The notes under the pieces: model-generated
What the model saw: the letters and a program-made list of their open reading frames with translations, nothing else
Told to the model about the DNA's origin: nothing
Database searches by the model: none
Origin: an uncultured bacterium
Lineage (GTDB): Bacteria; Verrucomicrobiota; Kiritimatiellia; CAIKKV01
NCBI GenBank assembly: GCA_938038445.1
Contig: CALHRZ010000016.1
Location: 1-37,295, forward strand
Length of the DNA stretch: 37,295 nucleotides
Direction of reading: 5' to 3'
Shown here: positions 15,874-24,639 of the stretch, one piece after another
How the letters are laid out: the number at the start of each line of letters is the position of its first letter
Numbering within the stretch: the first letter of the stretch is position 1
Translations under genes and position numbers: made by a program

Positions 15874-18213
15874 CTAAATCACGCCAGCCCGATTCCCCAC
15901 TTGTCGATCGTCAATCAACCCCCGTTCGTCCATCTCCTTGAGAAAATGCAGCCGCCGGAGCGGATGGCCGCCGCGCCGCAATAGCATCGGAATCGCCCGG
16001 CCGGCCAGACGGAAGACTTCCTCCATGTCGCCCGTCATCTTCCCGAATGCCCATGCGGCAAAGAAATCCATCCCTCGCACATCGTTCACGCTGAAACTCC
16101 CCGGCCGGATCGCCCGCCGGAGAAGCCGAACGCCCAACGCGCGGTAGAATCTTTCGCCCGTCACTTCCCATAAACGGTACAACCCGGCAAAACTGGACCA
16201 GTCCCCGTATCCGGTAATGAGCTTGTGCGGGGGATCCTGCGCCGTCTGAGGATATGGATACTGGAACACGCCGTACCGCTTTTCCCACTTCAAGAAGAAA
16301 TTCCGAATGAGATGACGAGCCGCCCTGAGATACTTTCGATCGCGCGTCAGCCGGTAAGCCGCTGCCAGATTCACAAGCGGCACGCCGGCTTCCCGCCCAT
16401 CGCAGCACACCATGTCCGTTTTGTGGTAAATCCACCAGACGTGATTGTCGGCGCATCCGAGAACCGCCCGCCGCGCGCGTTCGTCCCCCGATAAATAGTA
16501 ATAGGCCAGAAGTCCTTCCGCCCATTGATGGCTCGGATAGACGCACCCGATGAAATGCTGGCCCGTATGGGGAATGAGCCCTCCCCTCTGGCGGGGATCG
16601 GTGCTCCATTCGCAGAAATCGACCTCCATATAATGACGGGCACACTCTTTCCCGTGATCCCACGCATAGGTCTGTCCCGTCCGCAGAAAATGTTGGAGCG
16701 GGAAAAAGACGTTGAGGTCGTCCTCGTTGTTCGTGCAATAGGCGCCATCCGCACTGACCTGATCGCCGAAATGAAACATCCCGATCGCCGGCAGCCGATC
16801 ATAGGTGTGCCGGGCAGGATTTCCCGCCGCCGGAACAGGCTCGATCAGATTTTCCAGCAGCGGATATTTGTCCGGTTGGTATTTCAGAATGTGATGACAG
16901 TCCAGTACTTGGCAAAAAGCCGGCCATGCGGGATCGAACGCGATATCCACCGGTTCGACATACCCGTATTCCCACCGCGCGTGAATATCCAACACCTCAT
17001 CCATGTCCAACGCCCGTTGCTCGCCCGTCAGCCACAGGATGTGACTCTTACTGACCCCCATGACGATCTCCATCGGGGAAGACCATTCGGGCCAAATATT
17101 GTACACGAGCCGGTTTTCATCGATCGAAATGCTCTTCGGATGAAGTTGCCGAAAATGTTCAAACGTGGTGACCAGCGTAAACTCCTTTTCCCGCCATCCG
17201 ACGGCTGGATGGACTTCCCGCGTCCGATGGACGTTGGTGAAGGCCCGAAATCCGGACCCTTGCCCCGGCCGCATATGAAACGGCATCGCGTGAAACTCTT
17301 CCTTCAGACTCTCCCAATTCCGCACGAACAAGGCACCCCCCGCCGAGGGATGCGCCGCTTTCGGACCGGGAAAGGTGGCCGCATAGTTGTCGAGATCCCC
17401 CGTCGCGGAAGCCACGACCTCCAGATTCTCTGCAATCGTCACATTCCGTTGCCGACAATCCGCCCCATGATGCAGTTGACGGACGAGCTTAACCGCGGCC
17501 GGATCCATCGCCGTCGGAATGACAAGCCGAATGAAGCGAACCCGGAAAACGCCCTCCCGAGGCTCGCGACCGTAAAAGGTGTGCTCCAGTTTGAGGTCGG
17601 GAGAATTGGCCGTCAGCGTGAACCGAAGCGTGAAATCCAAAAACGTCGAACCATCACGCGCCCGATGTTTGCCCTCCAGCGCCATCACGGTGCGCAAGCG
17701 GTTTTGATCAAGCACACGGAAGGTATAGGGGCCGGATTGAGAGGCCCGAAACAATTTACCCCCCCCATCCGAAACTTCCAAATCCACAAGGGAACCCGGT
17801 CGGATGATCTCCTGCCCGTTGAGAACCAGCCGCTGGATGAGAGATCCCCCCTTTTCCGATACCGTCACCTCGCTCAGGCCGTTGGAAAGCGTCCATTCCT
17901 GCCCTTTTCTGCGCAGCGTGACCGGATGACGCACGAAGACGTTCGCTCTCGGTTGGAGCTCCACAAAAATGGAAGTTTCCTCCTGCCCCCGCAGCGGTTT
18001 GAGGATGTCCATCAAAAGCCACTCGATGCTTCCATCGGGCCGGCGTTGAAGAACTTTGCTCTCGGCAGCCAACGGTTTCCCCTTTGCATCCACGACCCGC
18101 GCGTGCTCAGGTTCCCGAACGGCTCCGGGAGGAAGAGGCACCCCCCGGGTAATCAAATAAGCCGGCAATTCCGCCAGCGTTTCGTTTCGCAATCGGATTT
18201 CGCCACGCTCCAT
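15874..18213 (-). CDS. PcRGLX/YetA-like (exo-rhamnogalacturonan lyase-like) protein
   Basis: 779 residues from ATG 18213, chosen because AAGGAG lies 8 bp upstream; a longer frame to 18261 would overlap the previous gene. The N-terminal 280 residues show the RIFT-barrel pattern of PcRGLX/YetA-like proteins (early GVPLPPG motif, then a conserved DGSIEWLLMD segment), followed by a central beta-sandwich-like part and an all-helical alpha/alpha-toroid C-terminal half rich in Trp and His. Characterised relatives include a fungal exo-rhamnogalacturonan lyase (PL26); the bacterial YetA lies in a pectin-related operon of Bacillus. So a lyase or hydrolase acting on acidic oligosaccharides is likely, but the substrate is inferred. 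No signal peptide is seen, suggesting cytoplasmic action on imported oligosaccharides. It sits between the UroD-like and BNR genes. Confidence 0.65.
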   Translation of the reverse strand: MERGEIRLRNETLAELPAYLITRGVPLPPGAVREPEHARVVDAKGKPLAAESKVLQRRPDGSIEWLLMDILKPLRGQEETSIFVELQPRANVFVRHPVTLRRKGQEWTLSNGLSEVTVSEKGGSLIQRLVLNGQEIIRPGSLVDLEVSDGGGKLFRASQSGPYTFRVLDQNRLRTVMALEGKHRARDGSTFLDFTLRFTLTANSPDLKLEHTFYGREPREGVFRVRFIRLVIPTAMDPAAVKLVRQLHHGADCRQRNVTIAENLEVVASATGDLDNYAATFPGPKAAHPSAGGALFVRNWESLKEEFHAMPFHMRPGQGSGFRAFTNVHRTREVHPAVGWREKEFTLVTTFEHFRQLHPKSISIDENRLVYNIWPEWSSPMEIVMGVSKSHILWLTGEQRALDMDEVLDIHARWEYGYVEPVDIAFDPAWPAFCQVLDCHHILKYQPDKYPLLENLIEPVPAAGNPARHTYDRLPAIGMFHFGDQVSADGAYCTNNEDDLNVFFPLQHFLRTGQTYAWDHGKECARHYMEVDFCEWSTDPRQRGGLIPHTGQHFIGCVYPSHQWAEGLLAYYYLSGDERARRAVLGCADNHVWWIYHKTDMVCCDGREAGVPLVNLAAAYRLTRDRKYLRAARHLIRNFFLKWEKRYGVFQYPYPQTAQDPPHKLITGYGDWSSFAGLYRLWEVTGERFYRALGVRLLRRAIRPGSFSVNDVRGMDFFAAWAFGKMTGDMEEVFRLAGRAIPMLLRRGGHPLRRLHFLKEMDERGLIDDRQVGNRAGVI

Positions 18214-18241
18214 GGAATAGGCTCCTTGAACTCCAACCGGT

Positions 18242-19471
18242 TCAGACGCGGTATCGCCCATGATCCTTGAGCGCCTGAATCATCGCCATCATGTTGGCCA
18301 CCGGCACCCGGGCCTGCAAGTTGTGAATGGTGCTGAACACGTAGCCGCCGCCCGGCTTGAAAATGTTCAGCCGTTTCCGAACATCCTCATACACCTCCTC
18401 CGGTGTCCCGAACGGAAGCACATGCTGCGTGTCCACACCCCCGCCCCAGAAGGTCAGCCGAGCGCCATATTCCCGCTTCAACTCCGCCGGGTCCATCCCC
18501 CACGCGCTGGTCTGAACGGGATTCAAGCAGTCGAGTCCGCTCCGCACAAAAGCCGGAAGAAACTGCCGGTTGCTGCCGCAGCTGTGCTTCCACGTCTTCC
18601 ATGGCGTGTGGGAATGGACCCAGGAATTGATCCGGGTATAATAGGGCTCGTAAAACCGCTCAAACAATTCGACGCTGAACATTCCGGAACGCTGAGTCCC
18701 AAAGTCCGCACCGTCAATCCCCAAAATATCAATCCGATCCCCCAACCCCTTCCAGAGCCGTTCCAAGGTTCGAAGATCCGCTTCCGTCTTAAGCGCGAAC
18801 AGTCGGTCCACATACTCCGGATCGCTCGCCATCAAACAAAGCCAGTCGGGAACGTTTCCCACCATGGGCGGACCAAAATCATGCCAAATGCCAAGCAGCA
18901 ACGCCTTCCCCGTCAAACGCAGCCGTTCGGCTTTCTGCACCAGAAATTCCAGTTTGGCGTCCGGCATCAATGTCCGGCACTGCTGTTCCAAGTCATGGAG
19001 CGGCGGAGGAACGAAATCGTCATGCAATGTCTGGTCGCCGACATGGTCGAAATAGTACCCATTCTTCGGCATGATCCCCACCGGACGGCCGTTCGGGTCG
19101 CCCCCCTCTCGAAGGAGCCAGGATCCATCCTCCGTCGTCTCCACACGAAAACGACCCGGGACCAGAACTTCGGTCCCGTCCCAGAGGGCAAACGGTTTCC
19201 AGTCCCGACGCGACAGCCCGAAAAAGAGCGCATCGGGCTCCACGGGCAGCACGTCAATCCCAAGGGCCTCCACGACATCCCATTCCACCTCGCCCAGCAT
19301 CTGATAAGGCTCATAAACCTTGACCAGCCGCTTTTCCAAACCCAGCGCCTTTCGAAGCGCAATCAGGGAAAGAGCCATAATGCCGCTCATGATCGTCCCA
19401 CCCATGTCGAGCGGAACCCGGTCCGGCTCTCGGTGCTCAATTGCCGCTAAAACCCGTTCGCGTGAATTCAC
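18242..19471 (-). CDS. Uroporphyrinogen-decarboxylase-like (MtaA/UroD superfamily) protein
   Basis: 409 residues starting with GTG at 19471, preceded closely by GGAGG. The N-terminal pattern ERVLAAIEHREPDRVPLDMG is characteristic of UroD-superfamily proteins, including methylcobamide:CoM methyltransferases. The C-terminal half has WKHSCGS (about 295-301), where His and Cys are placed like zinc ligands of MtaA/MtbA-type methyltransferases, and a WGGGVDTQHVLPFGTPEEV segment typical of this group. It is not a haem-pathway HemE: length and context differ. In PVC and Lentisphaerota-like genomes such genes are frequent beside glycan-degradation genes, with unknown function; methyl removal or transfer on sugars is a guess. 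First gene of an operon (28 bp to the next start). The IS256 remnant ends only 75 bp upstream, so its promoter is squeezed or supplied by the element. Confidence 0.8.
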   Translation of the reverse strand: MNSRERVLAAIEHREPDRVPLDMGGTIMSGIMALSLIALRKALGLEKRLVKVYEPYQMLGEVEWDVVEALGIDVLPVEPDALFFGLSRRDWKPFALWDGTEVLVPGRFRVETTEDGSWLLREGGDPNGRPVGIMPKNGYYFDHVGDQTLHDDFVPPPLHDLEQQCRTLMPDAKLEFLVQKAERLRLTGKALLLGIWHDFGPPMVGNVPDWLCLMASDPEYVDRLFALKTEADLRTLERLWKGLGDRIDILGIDGADFGTQRSGMFSVELFERFYEPYYTRINSWVHSHTPWKTWKHSCGSNRQFLPAFVRSGLDCLNPVQTSAWGMDPAELKREYGARLTFWGGGVDTQHVLPFGTPEEVYEDVRKRLNIFKPGGGYVFSTIHNLQARVPVANMMAMIQALKDHGRYRV

Positions 19472-19546
19472 AGTTCCTCCGTCGGTCCCCCATTAAGGCC
19501 GAAGCACCCTCTCGGGTCAAGATTTCTGATTAACCTTCTAAGGGAA

Positions 19547-20133
19547 GGCACTGTCAAGATTTGTTTGGACATTGGGTTGAGAGGAGTGGGGCGAGGGGAG
19601 ATCGGTTTGAAGAGCTCTGCACAGAGGTTGGGGGTCAAGAGCTTGCGGCGCAGCAGGGAAGGCCACAGCTGGACCTCGCAAAAGCATTCCAGGCCGTTCT
19701 GGAACCGTGCGATGGCTTCCGGCTCCTGAGCATGCCAGCGCTCCCAGAACCTCTGCAGCGCTTCTCTCTGCCAGCGGGGATGGGTTTGGGCAAACGCTAC
19801 AGACCCGCGCGGCCAAAACAGTTCCACCGTTCCTCCCGCTTTGACACCGAGTGCGACCCCCACGGGACGCTTTTTCGCGCCACCCTGCTTGATCCGCAGA
19901 TACATCCCCTCCAGAATCAGTCCCACGGATTCGTCGGCCAAGGCCCCCTTGCGAACGTTCTGCAGACTTGCCACAAGGACCTGAGCGCATCCAACTCTCG
20001 CCCGCGCCGCCGGCGGCCATGGCGGTAATCCGGCCGACCCGGCGCCTCCCCGCTCGTCCTTCACCGCCCCAAGCGGCTTATCGGCCTCCTGCTCCAGCAC
20101 CCGTTCGAGCCGCTCCTTCAACTCCTGCCACAA
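19547..20133 (-). pseudogene. Decayed IS256-family (Mutator-type) transposase
   Basis: A 221-residue open frame in this region carries scattered IS256-type blocks: an N-terminal LWQELKERLERVLEQEAD-like segment, a GLILEGMYLRIKQGG block and an RRKLLTPNLCAELF block matching the usual LRTTN-IERLF motif. Intact IS256 transposases have about 400 residues, so large internal parts are missing. In the second block the catalytic Asp (normally LDGxYxK) is Glu, so it cannot transpose. After the third block the frame departs from the family, and the open frame runs on past the element. GGCACTGTCAAGATTTG at 19547-19563 resembles an IS256-group terminal repeat and probably marks one end; no matching opposite end was found by eye. 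Evidence for past transposon insertion next to the UroD operon. Confidence 0.6.
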
Positions 20134-20659
20134 CCGGTCCTGCGAATAAACTGCCCATCACTCCCTGTTCTCTGCTTCCCTCGCCGCGTTGGTTATAGAT
20201 CCTCCGTGGTTGAATAATCCCACGCTGCCGTCATCGAAACGCATGCGCTGGCCGCTGCCATGATCGTTGACCAGTTGCGCTGCCCGCACAAGTTCCTTCT
20301 GAAATATGACCAGCCGATCGCGCAGACGTTTCGCAGCAGCCACGACGACGCCTGTGTCTTCTCCAGCTTTCCCCGGCTCCGCCGAGGCCATGGCTCAACG
20401 CCTGCCGGCGGCCTTCGGTTCAGTTCGAGCACGCTTCGGTTCAGCGGCGAAGATGCAGAAGTTCTGTGGCGTAAACCCCGCCACAGAACAGAGCGGCCAG
20501 TCGCAGTGGTTACACCGCCGGTGGTCGGCACCCAAATTCGTCCTCCAGACCTTCCACGTGTGCCCGCATCTCGATCCGCTATTCCATCTGGGCAAAGGAT
20601 GGCTCGTTCGTCTCCTTTAACGAAGGCCCCACGTAAACTTTCGGACGAACAATCCCCCC
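20134..20659. other. Degenerate sequence, probably the other part of the IS remnant
   Basis: No intact gene. On the minus strand, two frames give peptides joining the transposase N-terminus (for example a segment with RLRDRLVIFQKELVRAAQL near 20230-20330), suggesting frameshifted remains of the same element or of a second one. The stretch also holds a strong hairpin at 20461-20489 and two direct copies of CTTCGGTTCAG nearby (about 20413-20445). No promoter or RNA gene is recognised. Confidence 0.35.
20461..20489. repeat. Perfect 11-bp inverted repeat with 7-nt loop
   Basis: GTTCTGTGGCG (20461-20471) and its exact reverse complement CGCCACAGAAC (20479-20489) flank TAAACCC. It lies in decayed non-coding sequence and is not followed by a T-run on either strand, so it is not a standard terminator. 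It could be an end or internal structure of a lost mobile element. Confidence 0.6.
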
Positions 20660-21104
20660 TCAGCCTTCCCTCCATTCAAGGAAAGTCAATTCCCATGGGT
20701 AAAAAACAATTTCCCTGACCCCTTGGGCGTCTGTGCTGTATTGAGAACGAACGGCCAGAGGCGTTTCCTCTGCCCGCTCGGGAAGTGCCGCCGTCCAAAC
20801 GCTGGCCCGGCGCCACTCTCCGCGCCGCGGATGCTTAAGAGTGATAGACCGGGCTTTCCCGCCATCGTTCAACACCAGGACCCGCCATAATTCATCGTTC
20901 CCCGGCCGCCCCAGGACCAGCGCATCGATGCCTTCAACTTTTTCTGGAACATGAACGGCGGGGGATCGGTCTGTACCCCAAGGCCCATGACCGTTCGAGC
21001 ATAGGCCGGAGTTCGTTCGATCGCCGGATGTTCCGAATGTACTGTTCGGCCGTCCTTTTGCTCAGCCCCGGGTTCGTCCAACACAAGATCGGTTCTCTTC
21101 TCCA
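20660..21104 (-). pseudogene. C-terminal fragment of a glycosidase-like protein with one frameshift
   Basis: Two minus-strand frames join into one sensible protein tail of about 145 residues. The upstream part (about 21104-20980) includes the segments TNPGLSKRTAEQYIRNIRR and NELRPMLERSWALG; the downstream part starts TDRSPAVHVPEKVEGIDAL and ends with FYPWELTFLEWREG. Removing a single G from the GGGG run near 20977-20980 restores one frame. The second part has the feel of the C-terminal beta-sandwich of a glycoside hydrolase (short strands, Trp-rich end). No start or catalytic domain remains: upstream the frame meets a stop near 21107. It lies downstream of, and in the same direction as, the GH116 gene, so it may be the remnant of a neighbour in that operon. 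The exact family is not recognised. Confidence 0.5.
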
Positions 21105-21207
21105 TCATCGTGTTTCACTCCCATGCGCCGCAGGCAGAGAGGCAAAAAGCCGTCCAACCTCAAAAACAACTCCCTCGGCATCCGATCATGCAACCCAATC
21201 GCTTTCC

Positions 21208-23799
21208 TCAACCCCCTGAAACGTGGTCATGAGCCGCCCGCTCGGAACGCTTTTTCGAAAGAGAAACGGACAGGCATTGCCCACTCTCCATTTCCCGTTC
21301 GGATGGCAAAAGAACCTCCCCGGCCCCGTCCAAAATAAGACGGCGCACGTTGAGCCGACCCTCCTGAACCGTGACGTTCACCTTCCAGCGTCCTGTTCCC
21401 GCCGACGTGAGTTCGTACACGCCCCACGCATAACCCGTGGACCAAAAATGGCGCCCCTCGCGGGGGATAAATCGGAGCGTTCGAGTAACCGCAGAATAGT
21501 GAAACCCCGTCCATGCCAAAAACGCCCCCCAACTCGCCATCGCCCGCCCATAGTGATGGCCGCATTCCGCTTCATTAAAAGGATTGCGGCGCTTTCCGTC
21601 GTAACGGGACCGGATATCGGCGATCGCCTTCAGCCCGTTTTTCTCCTGGCCCTCATAAATCATATGAGCGGCTGCCGTGTATTCAAAACCCGTCATCACC
21701 TCATTGAAATAGGGAAAAGGTTCCTTGGGGCGCCGCCCGCGAGGATAGGAGGCCATCAATAAAGCCGTCTCGTCGCTCAAGGCAAACGACCGGAGATGAT
21801 TGAAATGCCCGTAGAGGGGAGACCGCCGATTATACTTCCAGATGCTCTGGAGTGTTTTCCGGATCTTCCTCCGATCGGCCAGATAACCCAGGTCGCAGAG
21901 GTGCGCCAGATGTTGTCCCACCAGCTGATCCGCCAAACAACCGGAACCGAGCTGAGCGGTCGGTTGGGAAGGATCTTTGGCTCCCATGCCTACTTGAAGG
22001 CCAGCCGCGATGGCGGAAGGATCGGCCGGAGGACGGATCTCATGCTCGTAATACTCCCCATTGAACAAATGGGTATCCACCCATGAAGAACCCTGCTCAA
22101 AGAGTCGGCGGCAACGCGCCGCAAAATCCCCTTCGCCAAGATACCGCGCCATCTCCTCCGCCGCCCGAAGCGCCGCAAGGTACCAGAATTGCATCTGGGG
22201 GTTTGGCCCATAGTACTCCACGTCCATCGTATTATGCTGACACCCTTCCATCACCCCGTCCTGATCGGCATCCCATCCGCCGGGAACCCAGCAAAATTCG
22301 AGAGCGCGACGGACTCCCGGCCACAAGTCCCGCAGCCAGGCGTCGTCGCCCGCCAATTGCCACTCCCGATACATTTTGACGATACACCCCAGCTGACCGT
22401 CGGCCGCCGCTTTCCCGAACGTCGCGGCGCGTCCCAAGGGCAACTCCGCACGGAACGCCATCAGGCCGTTCTCCTGCAGCGCGTACCGAAACTCCACTTC
22501 GCGCATCGAACGGGCCAGTTCGCCGTAAAGAAACGCGGTCGCCGGTTCGTAGTTCCAGACATGCGTGCAGGAACCGAAACAGCATCCCGACTTGTCGTGG
22601 CACCCCTCCCACGCCATCAAATGGCCGGATTCAATCCGAAAACAGGTCTGCGATCGGAGCGTACTCAAATTGAATAATGCCGCCTCCTTGATTGCATCGG
22701 GCCCGTCGCTCGCACAGAACGCTTCCACGAACCGAACCGTCCGACGCTCCAATTCCACGAGATGAGGCGCCGTCTTTTCGATGACATCCCACGCGTCCGA
22801 ATACCGCGTGGCATAATAATTCCCGACAATTGCCTGCTTCGTCTCCTTCGAATCCGTTTCGGAGGAATGCCACCCCTGGCGATTCGGAAAATGCCAGCTC
22901 AACAGAAACGTCACTGCCCGCTCGCCATTCGGAGGAACAATGACCTGAGCCGCCAGGGACCCCATCGGCATAAGATCCCCCGCTGAACGCTGGACCTCTT
23001 CCAAACGTCCGTCCGCACTCAAATCATCCCAAAAATCCAGGAGCGGGAACCCCCACCCCCCCCCTCTCCATGCCGTGCGCGTACTGATCTCTTGGACATC
23101 CGTCGTCAAAGCCAGTGTGCCCCAGCGGGGATGATCCGCCGGTACGCTCGTGCTGGAGAAAAATAACCCGCGCCATCCGTTCGCTCCAACCCGAACCGTG
23201 GTCGTATTGGGCCCCCACTCTTTCGGACGATCAGGTGCTCCAATGAAATTCTGCAGATTCCCGCAGACCGCGGCGACCACCCGCTTGGACGTCCGGTTGC
23301 GTAGCACATACCGAAGGACGGCAAGGGGAATCCCACTCGCCTCGACATCGGCCGGAACCATAGGGTTAAAGGCCTCGAGGCGGACTTCCAGAGGCACCTC
23401 GGGATCGGAAAGCCGGACCGCCGCCAAAGGATAGGCCGTTTCAAACACGCACCTTCGGAACCGCGGCAGCCCATGATTGGGCGTAGGACATCCGCTGGCC
23501 CCTTCAAACTCGACCGGAAGAATCGCACCTTCCAATGCCCGTATGACGGCTTGCCCCCCCGTTGGTTGCGCATACAGCACAAAAAAAGTATGGTCGGGTT
23601 GAAAACCCTTCGCAGGGCGATTCCCCAATTCCCAGTCCCGCAACTGCCCCCGCCCTCCCAGCGAGACGGTTCCCGTTCCGATTCCCCCCAACGGCATCGC
23701 GACACGGAACAAATGCTCCCCTTCATAACATCGCAGCACGGGCCACGACGGTTTCACACAATGGTTTTTTTTCACGATCGTCCCTTTCGGTTCGTCCAT
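21208..23799 (-). CDS. GH116-family (GBA2-like) beta-glycosidase
   Basis: 863 residues, close to the usual length of the family. The N-terminal domain begins with MPLGGIGTGTVSLGG followed by the DWEL motif (about residues 34-57), the hallmark of bile-acid beta-glucosidase/GBA2-type GH116 proteins, and the C-terminal DUF608 alpha/alpha-barrel spans about 380-800 with Trp- and His-rich helices (for example ECGHHYGRAMASWGAF near 740). The motif LADQLVGQ near 625 matches the place of the acid/base Asp in characterised members; the nucleophile Glu was not assigned by eye. Relatives hydrolyse beta-glucosides, xylosides or glucosylceramide. No signal peptide is seen. ATG 23799 has no good ribosome site; a GTG at 23775 after AAAGGGA is an alternative start. 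The gene appears intact within an otherwise decayed stretch. Confidence 0.83.
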   Translation of the reverse strand: MDEPKGTIVKKNHCVKPSWPVLRCYEGEHLFRVAMPLGGIGTGTVSLGGRGQLRDWELGNRPAKGFQPDHTFFVLYAQPTGGQAVIRALEGAILPVEFEGASGCPTPNHGLPRFRRCVFETAYPLAAVRLSDPEVPLEVRLEAFNPMVPADVEASGIPLAVLRYVLRNRTSKRVVAAVCGNLQNFIGAPDRPKEWGPNTTTVRVGANGWRGLFFSSTSVPADHPRWGTLALTTDVQEISTRTAWRGGGWGFPLLDFWDDLSADGRLEEVQRSAGDLMPMGSLAAQVIVPPNGERAVTFLLSWHFPNRQGWHSSETDSKETKQAIVGNYYATRYSDAWDVIEKTAPHLVELERRTVRFVEAFCASDGPDAIKEAALFNLSTLRSQTCFRIESGHLMAWEGCHDKSGCCFGSCTHVWNYEPATAFLYGELARSMREVEFRYALQENGLMAFRAELPLGRAATFGKAAADGQLGCIVKMYREWQLAGDDAWLRDLWPGVRRALEFCWVPGGWDADQDGVMEGCQHNTMDVEYYGPNPQMQFWYLAALRAAEEMARYLGEGDFAARCRRLFEQGSSWVDTHLFNGEYYEHEIRPPADPSAIAAGLQVGMGAKDPSQPTAQLGSGCLADQLVGQHLAHLCDLGYLADRRKIRKTLQSIWKYNRRSPLYGHFNHLRSFALSDETALLMASYPRGRRPKEPFPYFNEVMTGFEYTAAAHMIYEGQEKNGLKAIADIRSRYDGKRRNPFNEAECGHHYGRAMASWGAFLAWTGFHYSAVTRTLRFIPREGRHFWSTGYAWGVYELTSAGTGRWKVNVTVQEGRLNVRRLILDGAGEVLLPSEREMESGQCLSVSLSKKRSERAAHDHVSGG

Positions 23800-23930
23800 T
23801 TTGACGCCATCAAAAACAATCCTAACCGTTCACCCAGTCCGAATCGAGAAGGTTAATCCTCCCCCAACACGTCCTCTCCGCCGAGAATCGGTGTGCGCTT
23901 CCTGTTCCCTGAGCCCCCGTCATGGACGCC

Positions 23931-24290
23931 TCATGGTTTTGTTCCTCCCGCTCCAACACCGCCCGGGCAAAACGCCGGGCGCTGTTCCACGCCTGGCTGG
24001 TCATGGCGGCCAATTCCAGCACCATTCCCGCCATTGGCCTGAATAATCCCTCCTGTGGCGATCCGTGTCCGGCACGTGAGATAGACCCCTCCGCCCGCGC
24101 CGCCGGAGTTGCCCGACCAACCCCAAGCATTCTGAGCATTCGCACGGATCGTTCCATGAATTTCGGCTTGCCCCGCCACATGAATCCTCACGGCACCACC
24201 CCCGGCACCTCCATACCCCGCCGCCTGAACCCCTTTGATCCCCCCATGGTAGCCCCGCGCGTCCACGTCAATTGAGACCCCGAATGCCAC
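23931..24290 (-). pseudogene. Fragment of a glycine-rich repeat surface protein
   Basis: The minus-strand frame gives about 120 residues dominated by Gly/Ala/Asn repeats such as GYGGAGGGAVRIHVAGQ and a similar segment NSGGAGGGVYLTCRTRIATGG, each followed by an I-x-A-N(-G-G) pattern. This is the pattern of right-handed beta-helix passenger domains of large surface or autotransporter-like proteins. There is no start, signal peptide or anchor, and both ends break off (upstream into a LacI-like fragment on the other strand, downstream into meaningless frames), so it is a displaced piece of a larger gene. Confidence 0.42.
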
Positions 24291-24298
24291 CGTAAGAC

Positions 24299-24541
24299 TT
24301 GGCGGAGCGGCCACCCGAATCCCGTCCGGACGGCCTGATCATTGCCGATGAGCACCTGGTGCCAAACACAACCGCCGGCTTACTGAGTGCCAATATCCAT
24401 GTGCCCGAATCGATGGAGGTCGTAGCGTACGCCAATTTCCCGCTTCCCTCCCAGTCCCATGTCCCCGCGCTGCGCAGGGGGTTCGATGCGCATACCATGC
24501 TTATGGCCGCCACCGAAATCGGGGTCAACGATTTTCCCTAG
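24299..24541 (+). pseudogene. C-terminal fragment of a LacI/GalR-type sugar regulator
   Basis: An 80-residue plus-strand peptide reads RPDGLIIADEHLVPNTTAGL, then a segment with HVPESMEVVAYANFP, then a ALRRGFDAHTMLMAATEIG segment. This is the order of conserved elements in the effector-binding domain of LacI-family proteins (the P-D-a-h-h-x-x-D strand, the vPe-v-v strand, and the final helix). The DNA-binding domain and most of the sensor are missing; the frame starts abruptly after the beta-helix fragment and stops at 24541 without the usual tail. It may once have regulated the neighbouring glycosidase genes. Confidence 0.5.
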
Positions 24542-24639
24542 GCGTTTTCCACCTCCGTGAAACGGTGACCCTTGGCAATCTGGCCGCCCCTATAACACAC
24601 AAAACGCACGGGAACCCACAATCGTTCACCCCAAAACGA

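Noticed and set aside
16525..18270. Long plus-strand open frame of 581 codons
   Set aside because: It is antisense to the PcRGLX/YetA-like gene, with Arg/Pro-rich composition and no recognisable motif.
18260..19450. Plus-strand open frame of 396 codons
   Set aside because: Antisense shadow of the UroD-like gene, which has clear family motifs.
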